Below, piece after piece: positions 33,240 to 39,141 of a DNA stretch of 39,141 nt (its first letter is position 1; the number at the start of each line of letters is the position of its first letter). The position numbers were made by a program, and so were the translations under genes. The stretch covers positions 1-39,141 of the forward strand of contig JAJRWE010000039.1 of assembly GCA_024276955.1 (NCBI GenBank). The letters are read 5' to 3'. Below the pieces are notes generated by a model. That model was not told the origin of the DNA, made no database searches, and worked only from the letters and a program-made list of their open reading frames with translations. Origin of the DNA: Gammaproteobacteria bacterium. GTDB lineage: Bacteria; Pseudomonadota; Gammaproteobacteria; SZUA-152.

Positions 33240-33587
33240 TTAGATCAGTGACTCTGCCGGTATGCCCAATCCTTCGTGGAGTTTCCAGATCATTTTGAGC
33301 GTCAATGAACGTTTGCGGTTGAGAATCTCATAGACACGATTGCTTTTGCCAATCATTGGCTCAAGATCTTTGACAGTCAGCCCTTTTTGCTCCATTTCAA
33401 ATTTAATGGCTTCCACTGGGTCAGGTAAGTCGAGCGGGAAATGCTTGTTCTCATAGGCCTCTACCAGGGTGACCCATATATCCAGTTTTTCACCCTCTGG
33501 AGTATCGGGTGCGGCCATCATGAGCGTTTCAATGTCTTTTAGTGCTGCACGGTAGTCAGCATCAGTTTTAATGGGTTTGATGTTCAT
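33240..33587 (-). CDS. HigA-like type II antitoxin (HTH)
   Basis: MNIKPIKTDADYRAALKDIETLMMAAPDTPEGEKLDIWVTLVEAYENKHFPLDLPDPVEAIKFEMEQKGLTVKDLEPMIGKSNRVYEILNRKR. Confidence 0.9.
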   Translation of the reverse strand: MNIKPIKTDADYRAALKDIETLMMAAPDTPEGEKLDIWVTLVEAYENKHFPLDLPDPVEAIKFEMEQKGLTVKDLEPMIGKSNRVYEILNRKRSLTLKMIWKLHEGLGIPAESLI

Positions 33588-33603
33588 GGTTTTATCTCAG
33601 GCA

Positions 33604-33906
33604 TTAAATCGTCTGTACATCAATCTTGTCATACTGGCTGTGGGTGCCGATAAAGCGGATATACACAACACGATAGGCATAGTTAATCCATACCACTAAC
33701 CGGTATTTGTTTCCGGCAATATTAAATACCACCCTGCCATTCTTGAGGATGCTGACATTTCTGAAGTCCTGTTTAACCTCTGCTGGTGAAGCCCAGTCCG
33801 CTTTCAACGTGTGCCGATACCATGCCAGGGTAGGTTCGATGGCATCCGAGTTGGCTGGGTTGTTTTCCCAACAGGCCTTTAACGTTGAAAGGGCAATGAT
33901 TCTCAC
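33604..33906 (-). CDS. HigB-like type II toxin (mRNA interferase family)
   Basis: GTG-start frame RIIALSTLKACWENNPANSDAIEPTLAWYRHTLKADWASPAEVKQDFRNVSILKNGRVVFNIAGNKYRLVVWINYAYRVVYIRFIGTHSQYDKID; directly upstream of the antitoxin gene. Confidence 0.9.
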   Translation of the reverse strand: MRIIALSTLKACWENNPANSDAIEPTLAWYRHTLKADWASPAEVKQDFRNVSILKNGRVVFNIAGNKYRLVVWINYAYRVVYIRFIGTHSQYDKIDVQTI

Positions 33907-34061
33907 AACACCAAGGGTAGTCCCAGTACGGGACTTTGGCAACCTGCTAGCATCAAGCTGGTGATCAGGTTGGGGGGGGAGGCGATCCGAAGATTTTCTG
34001 GGGTATGGGGTTGGGGATGGGCGAAGGGTGCATCAGAGGCGGTTTCGTCTATATAAAGTAA

Positions 34062-34093
34062 AGCCCTAACAGCCGGTAAGGGCCATTAGGGCT
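34062..34093 (-). terminator. candidate intrinsic terminator of ssrA
   Basis: AGCCCTAA...TTAGGGCT 8-bp stem just 3' of tmRNA, followed on the minus strand by TTACTTTATAT. Confidence 0.55.
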
Positions 34094-34101
34094 ATATAAG
34101 T

Positions 34102-34463
34102 TGGTGGAGGCGGCGGGAATCGAACCCGCGTCCGTAAATCCTCCGCCTTTGGATCTACATGCTTAGTCTGTCTTTGGATTTAACGGCACGCTACCCGACA
34201 GACAGGGAAGACGTACCGCGAGTCCGGTAAGTTTTAGCGAATCCACCCCGAACAAGCTTCATCGCGATTCTGTGAGAGTCGACCCCTGGGAATCGGACGC
34301 ACAGACACGGCTCCGGCCAGAGGGCACCCTACCGGTGTTTAGGCGGCGAGTGCGTAGTTGTCGTCGTTGGCAACTATAGGTTTTGCAGATGGATTTACGA
34401 GGTAATCTGCACCTCGGCATGCACCTCAGGTTTTGTGACCCACGTCGAAGCCAGGTCGCCCCC
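34102..34463 (-). ncRNA. ssrA: transfer-messenger RNA (tmRNA)
   Basis: Minus strand 5' GGGGGCGACCTGGCTTCGACG...; tag reading frame GCC AAC GAC GAC AAC TAC GCA CTC GCC GCC TAA (ANDDNYALAA) at 34339-34371; 3' T-arm GGACGCGGGTTCGATTCCCGCCGCCTCCACCA. Confidence 0.97.
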
Positions 34464-34506
34464 AAAGTAAAACAGTAGACAGTGTACTGGATCGCAAAGT
34501 TCCCGA

Positions 34507-34986
34507 CTAGCCGCGTTTCAGCAGGCGCTGTTTGTCGCGGTTCCATTCGCGGTCACGCTCGGTGGCGCGTTTGTCCTGCTTCTGCTTACCCTTGGCCAGG
34601 CCGATCTCCAGCTTGGCCAGGCCGTGCTTCCAGTACATGGCCAGCGGCACCAGGGTGTAGCCCTTGCGCTCCACGGCGCCGATGAGCTTGCTTAGCTCGG
34701 CGCGGTGCAGCAGCAGCTTGCGCGTGCGGGTGGGGTCCGGGTGGATGTGGGTGGAGGCGGAGAGCAGGGGGGTGATCAATGCGCCGAGCAGGAAGGCCTC
34801 GCCGGTCTTGACGATGACGTGGCTGTCGGCGATCTGCACACGCCCTTCACGCAGACTCTTGACCTCCCAGCCTTCCAGCATCAGCCCGGCCTCGAAACGG
34901 TCTTCGACGAAGTAGTCGTGACGCGCTTTTTTGTTCAGGGCGATGGTGCTGCCGGTGTTGGTTTTCTTTTTTGCTTTCTTGGCCAT
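34507..34986 (-). CDS. smpB: SsrA-binding protein SmpB
   Basis: [45 protein letters not shown]...[25 protein letters not shown]. Confidence 0.96.
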   Translation of the reverse strand: MAKKAKKKTNTGSTIALNKKARHDYFVEDRFEAGLMLEGWEVKSLREGRVQIADSHVIVKTGEAFLLGALITPLLSASTHIHPDPTRTRKLLLHRAELSKLIGAVERKGYTLVPLAMYWKHGLAKLEIGLAKGKQKQDKRATERDREWNRDKQRLLKRG

Positions 34987-35067
34987 CCGGGCATTATAAC
35001 CAATTATGCCTCTAAACAATTCTCAGTTTGAGGCGTGTGTTGCCACAAAACACACAATTTTCTTCGT

Positions 35068-35094
35068 TGTAGGGTGGGCACTGCCCACCCTACA
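35068..35094. repeat. TGTAGGGTGGGCACTGCCCACCCTACA palindrome
   Basis: 27-nt near-perfect palindrome, same family as 1858-1926. Confidence 0.85.
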
Positions 35095-35286
35095 CCAGGA
35101 AGCTGGGAAGTGTTTACAGGCATATAAGCAATTGTCTTTCGCCGGCGGGGATCTGCCGGCAGATAAATATGGTCTGATTTCTGTAGAGGCAATCCAGGCG
35201 ACTTTTGTTTATTCGTCAGCGGCCGATTTAAAAACCTGGAATATACGGAAGACCCCCTTGAATTTAGCCGGGATAGATTATATATT

Positions 35287-35305
35287 CTTAATGAGAATCA
35301 TTCCT
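35287..35305 (+). promoter_or_regulatory. Fur-box-like site upstream of feoA
   Basis: CTTAATGAGAATCATTCCT: 13/19 to GATAATGATAATCATTATC, with core TAATGAGAATCATT, 25 nt before feoA ATG. Confidence 0.75.
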
Positions 35306-35329
35306 ATCTGTCATTTGCGGTAGTTATCC

Positions 35330-35608
35330 ATGTCTCAATCCTATTTATCACGCCCTGATGCTTCGCTGCAGATCGCCGCCGGTCAGCACCTGCTCTGTGA
35401 CTGCAGACCAGGCCAGACCTGCCGTCTGGTAGGGATCGACGGCAACCGTGCGCTGATCAATCGCCTGATGGGCCAGGGTGTGCGCATTGGCTCGGAGATC
35501 CGTGTGCTGCAGCAGCGCGGGCAGGATGTGGTCATCACCAGCACTGGCAATCGCATCGCCCTGGGCGGGGCCATCGCCCGGCACTTGCAGGTCGAGAGCC
35601 TGACATAA
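35330..35608 (+). CDS. feoA: ferrous iron transport protein A
   Basis: Small SH3-like FeoA pattern CRLVGIDGNRALINRLMGQGVRIGSEIRVLQQRGQDVVITSTGNRIALGGAIARHLQV; adjacent to feoB. Confidence 0.92.
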   Translation: MSQSYLSRPDASLQIAAGQHLLCDCRPGQTCRLVGIDGNRALINRLMGQGVRIGSEIRVLQQRGQDVVITSTGNRIALGGAIARHLQVESLT

Positions 35609-35609
35609 A

Positions 35610-37994
35610 ATGGGCTGTTGTGAATCTTCGCAGGAGTCGCCGCCCGTTAGCGTTGAAGACTCCGCCGCCGCGTTGACCCTGGCCCTGGCGGGTAATCCCA
35701 ACTGCGGCAAGTCGGCGCTGTTCAACACCCTGACCGGCATCCGCCAGAAGACCGGCAACTGGCCCGGAGTGACGGTGGATCGCAAGGAAGGTCGTTTTGA
35801 ACTGGGTGGCCAGACCGCCACCCTCATCGACCTGCCCGGCACCTATTCCCTCGACAGTTCCTCACCCGATGAGGAAGTGACGCGCCAGTATCTGCTTTCC
35901 GGCGATGCCGGTCTCATCATCAATGTCGTCGACGCCTCCAACCTGGAGCGCAATCTCTATTTCACCGTGCAGCTGCTGGAGATGGGCGTGCCCATGGTGC
36001 TGGCGCTGAACATGATGGACGTGGCGCGCAAGCAGGGCATGGACATCGACATCGCGCGCCTCAGCGAGGAGCTGGGCTGCCCGGTGGTGGCGGTGGTGGC
36101 ACCGCGTGGCGAGGGGCTGGAGGCGCTGAAGGCGGCCATCCTGTCGGTGCGCGCGGGGGAGGCCACCGGCGGCTTCCGTCTGGCCCACGATGAGGTGGTG
36201 GAAGACGCCGTCAGCAAGTTATTGCCCGCCGTCGAGACCCTGCCCGCCGGGCGGGGCGACAGCCGCCATCCGCACAACGCCCACTGGCTGGCGCTGAAGA
36301 TGCTGGAGGGTGATCCGCAGGCCCTGGCGCTGGTCGATGACGCACTGCGAGCGCGCATCGACGCACTGCGCCACGATATCGAGCAGCGGGTCGACGAAGA
36401 CATCGACATCTATCTGCCGGACAGCCGCTTCGGCCACGCCCATGCGCTGGCCCGGACCGTGCTGCACCAGCGTGGCAAGCTGGGTAAGACCGTCTCCGAC
36501 CGCATCGACGCCGTGGTGCTGCATCGCTGGTTCGGCATACCGGTGTTCCTGCTGGTGATGTACCTGATGTTCATGTTCACCATCAACCTCGGTGGCGCCT
36601 TTGTCGATTTCTTCGATGGCCTGGGCAACGCCCTCTTCGTCGATGGCTTCAAGTCGCTGATTGAGGGCTGGATGCCGCCGTTTCTCACCGTGCTGCTGGC
36701 CGACGGTATCGGTGGCGGGCTGACCATCGTCGCCACCTTTATTCCCATCATCGCTGCCCTGTATCTGTTCATGTCGGCGCTGGAAGACAGCGGCTACATG
36801 GCCCGTGCCGCCTTTGTCATGGACCGCTTCATGCGCGCCATCGGCCTGCCGGGCAAGGCCTTCGTGCCGCTCATCGTCGGTTTCGGCTGCAACGTGCCGG
36901 CGGTGATGGCCACGCGCACCCTGGAGAGCGAGCGCGAGCGCAAGCTGACCATCCTCATGAACCCGTTTATGTCCTGCGGCGCGCGCCTGCCGGTGTACGC
37001 CCTGTTCGTCGCCGCCTTCTTTCCGACCAACGGACAGAACATCGTCTTCCTGCTGTACCTGATCGGCATCGCCGCCGCCGTGCTCACCGGGCTGGTGATG
37101 AAGCGCACCCTGCTGCATGGCGAGTCCGACGGCTTCATGATGGAGCTGCCGACCTATCACCGGCCGACCCTGAAGGGCGTGCTGCTGCGCACCTGGGACC
37201 GGGTGCGGCTGTTTTTGAAAGAGGCGGGGCAGGTGATTATCGTCATGGTGGCGATTATCAACGTGCTCAATTCCATCGGCACCGACGGCTCCTTTGGTAA
37301 CGAGGACACCGAGCACTCGGTGCTCAGTGTCATCAGTCAGCAACTGACCCCGGCCTTCGCGCCCATGGGCCTGCACGAAGACAACTGGCCCGCCACGGTC
37401 GGCATCTTCAGCGGTGTGCTGGCCAAGGAGGTGGTGGTGGGCACCCTCGATACCCTCTATTCGCGGCTGGCCAGCGAGGATGCCGGGGTCATGCAGACTG
37501 AGCAGGCCTTCGACTTCTGGGCCGCCATCCGTGCTGCCGTGGCCACGGTGCCAGAGAATATCGCCGCGCTGGGCGACGCCTTCACCGACCCCATCGGCCT
37601 CGATGTGGGTGAAATCGGTGACACGAGTGCGGCCGCCGAGGCGCAGGCGGTGGACGTGGGCACCTTCGGCGCCATGGCCTCGCGCTTCGATGGCCAGGCC
37701 GGGGCCTTCGCCTATATGCTGTTCATCCTGCTCTATTCGCCCTGTGTGGCCACTATCGGCGCCATCGCCCGTGAAGTCGGCAAGCCCTGGGCGGCCTTCG
37801 TGGTGGCCTGGACCACGGTACTGGCCTATGTGGTGGCCAGCGTGTTCTATCAGGTGGCAACCTTCCTGCAGCATCCGGGCTCGTCGGCGCTGCTCATCGG
37901 CCTGTTGCTGGCCCTGGTGGCGGCTGTGTTGCTTGGACTAATGCGCTGGAGCCGCGCCGGGCGGATGGCTGTAGCCGCCGGGGCGGACGCATGA
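35610..37994 (+). CDS. feoB: ferrous iron transport protein B
   Basis: G-domain GNPNCGKSALFNTLTG, DLPGTYSL, NMMD; GFGCNVPAVMATRTLESERERKLTILMNPFMSCGARLPVY. Confidence 0.97.
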   Translation: MGCCESSQESPPVSVEDSAAALTLALAGNPNCGKSALFNTLTGIRQKTGNWPGVTVDRKEGRFELGGQTATLIDLPGTYSLDSSSPDEEVTRQYLLSGDAGLIINVVDASNLERNLYFTVQLLEMGVPMVLALNMMDVARKQGMDIDIARLSEELGCPVVAVVAPRGEGLEALKAAILSVRAGEATGGFRLAHDEVVEDAVSKLLPAVETLPAGRGDSRHPHNAHWLALKMLEGDPQALALVDDALRARIDALRHDIEQRVDEDIDIYLPDSRFGHAHALARTVLHQRGKLGKTVSDRIDAVVLHRWFGIPVFLLVMYLMFMFTINLGGAFVDFFDGLGNALFVDGFKSLIEGWMPPFLTVLLADGIGGGLTIVATFIPIIAALYLFMSALEDSGYMARAAFVMDRFMRAIGLPGKAFVPLIVGFGCNVPAVMATRTLESERERKLTILMNPFMSCGARLPVYALFVAAFFPTNGQNIVFLLYLIGIAAAVLTGLVMKRTLLHGESDGFMMELPTYHRPTLKGVLLRTWDRVRLFLKEAGQVIIVMVAIINVLNSIGTDGSFGNEDTEHSVLSVISQQLTPAFAPMGLHEDNWPATVGIFSGVLAKEVVVGTLDTLYSRLASEDAGVMQTEQAFDFWAAIRAAVATVPENIAALGDAFTDPIGLDVGEIGDTSAAAEAQAVDVGTFGAMASRFDGQAGAFAYMLFILLYSPCVATIGAIAREVGKPWAAFVVAWTTVLAYVVASVFYQVATFLQHPGSSALLIGLLLALVAAVLLGLMRWSRAGRMAVAAGADA

Positions 37995-38209
37995 TTCTGT
38001 CCGAGGTGCGGGACTACCTGCGTGAGCGCGGCCAGGCCACGCTGGGCGACATTGCGCTGCACTTCGACAGTGATCCCGAGGCTGTGCGCGGCATGCTGGA
38101 GGTGTGGGTGCGCAAGGGCAAGGCCGAACGTTCGACCCTGATGCCCGCCTGCGGCAGCGGCTGCAACAAGTGCGACGTGGCGAGCACGGAGATCTATCGC
38201 TGGCGATAG
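37991..38209 (+). CDS. feoC: FeoC-like winged-helix protein
   Basis: MILSEVRDYLRERGQATLGDIALHFDSDPEAVRGMLEVWVRKGKAE...CGSGCNKCDVASTEIYRWR; ATGA overlap with feoB. Confidence 0.88.
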   Translation: MILSEVRDYLRERGQATLGDIALHFDSDPEAVRGMLEVWVRKGKAERSTLMPACGSGCNKCDVASTEIYRWR

Positions 38210-38240
38210 GATAGAGCGTGACCGCCATGGTGGTCGATCC

Positions 38241-38360
38241 TTCGCGGCCTGGGGAGCCGCTCCTACCCAAAATCCCACCATCTGTAGGAGCGGACCCCTT
38301 GGGCCGCGAATGCCCGTGGTGGTCAGATAGCTGTGGTGGTGGGCAGTGCCCACCTTACAG
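38241..38360. repeat. composite repeat patch: GTAGGAGCGG-family pair plus GGTGGGCAGTGCCCACC half-copy
   Basis: TTCGCGGCCTGGGGAGCCGCTCCTA (38241-38265) opposed to TAGGAGCGGACCCCTTGGGCCGCGAA (38285-38310), then GGTGGTGGGCAGTGCCCACCTTACAG. Confidence 0.75.
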
Positions 38361-38503
38361 GTAAGACAATCATGTATTTTGTGACGGTAAAAAGTCCCGG
38401 GCTGACTTTGGTTTTAGGCGGATTTCTTTAACGTTTCCTTGGCCCCCACGCCGGAATGGCCAATAATAGCCCGCTGAATCGCCATTTCCGCCACGGAGCA
38501 TTG

Positions 38504-39141
38504 ATGCCACGATCTAAAACGGCCGTCCTCACGGTCCTGCTTTTCATCTGCCTGAGCCTGTTTAGCGCCGCCGTCTTCGCCGATGGCGAGACCACGCGCA
38601 CTCTCAATGACTGGTTCGGCGTGCTCAACGGCTACCTCGCGGCGGTGTTCTTCTTCAATATCCTGTTCTTCATGGATGACGTGGACTTCCCCTTCATCGT
38701 CGCCTGGCTGATTGTCGGCGCGGTCTACCTGACCCTGCGCATGGGCTTCATCAATGTGCGCGTGTTCCACCATTCCATCGCCATCCTGCGGGGCCGCTAT
38801 AGCCGTCCGGATGACGAGGGCGAAGTGAGCCCGTTTCAGGCACTGACCACCGCGCTGTCGGCTACCGTCGGCCTGGGCAACATCGCCGGCGTGGCCATCG
38901 CCGTCAGCATCGGCGGGGCGGGGGCGACCCTGTGGATGATCATCGCCGGGCTGCTGGGTATGACGGTGAAGTTCACCGAGGCCACCCTGGCGCAGATGTA
39001 TCGCGAGGTGCGTCCCGACGGCCACATCATGGGCGGGGCGATGGAATACCTGTCGCGCGGGCTGGCGGAGAAGGGCTGGGCGAAGACCGGCAAGGTGCTG
39101 GCGATGCTGTTCTGTGTGCTGGCCATCGGCGCCTCGCTGGG
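38504..39141 (+). CDS. AGCS-family sodium:alanine symporter (truncated by window end)
   Basis: Open frame to window end: FFMDDVDFPFIVAWLIVGAVYLTLRMGFINVRVFHHSIAILRGRY...FQALTTALSATVGLGNIAGVAIAVSIGGAGATLWMIIAGLLGMTVKFTEATLAQMYREV. Confidence 0.92.
   Translation, partial: MPRSKTAVLTVLLFICLSLFSAAVFADGETTRTLNDWFGVLNGYLAAVFFFNILFFMDDVDFPFIVAWLIVGAVYLTLRMGFINVRVFHHSIAILRGRYSRPDDEGEVSPFQALTTALSATVGLGNIAGVAIAVSIGGAGATLWMIIAGLLGMTVKFTEATLAQMYREVRPDGHIMGGAMEYLSRGLAEKGWAKTGKVLAMLFCVLAIGASL

Noticed and set aside
34102-34127. tRNA gene suggested by the T-arm GGTTCGATTCCCGCC and CCA end
   Set aside because: It is the tRNA-like 3' domain of tmRNA; no separate anticodon arm is present.
36219-37874. 551-aa minus-strand ORF antisense to feoB
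   Set aside because: His/Gln/Gly-rich shadow frame; FeoB is clear on the plus strand.

Overview
The window is a high-GC gammaproteobacterial-type chromosomal segment, largely dense housekeeping and metabolic genes. In order: aroC 3' end; MFS transporter; small ORFs; nifJ-type pyruvate:ferredoxin oxidoreductase (+). Next is a convergent, overlapping group-3b-like [NiFe] hydrogenase operon (-): beta FeS, gamma FAD, delta small, alpha large, maturation protease, REC-only response regulator. Then a periplasmic cupredoxin-like protein (-), a tri-heme cytochrome c / EB_dh-like fusion (+) and a SCO/SenC protein (+). A repeat-rich intergenic patch with a truncated REP-associated tyrosine transposase (RAYT) follows. 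After that: csiV-like, def, ligA, a CHASE-PAS-GGDEF-EAL protein, PpiC-type PPIase, BolA-like, YciI-like, yciB, a PHP/RNase AM-like gene and a YciO-like gene. An HME-RND tripartite efflux operon with DUF3240-like protein and a hemerythrin-like protein come next. The end of the window holds a decayed accessory patch (RHH gene, apparent hsdM start remnant, HigBA-like TA) abutting the 3' end of ssrA (tmRNA, tag ANDDNYALAA), then smpB, feoABC behind a Fur-box-like site, and the start of an AGCS sodium:alanine symporter. I see no CRISPR array, rRNA, tRNA or intact transposon. The least explained parts are several families of dispersed palindromic repeats, the RAYT relic bracketed by inverted REP copies, an orphan 24-bp palindrome, the REC-only regulator at the end of the hydrogenase operon, and the tri-heme/EB_dh fusion. 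None is proven to be a new system; all functional calls come from reading motifs by eye.
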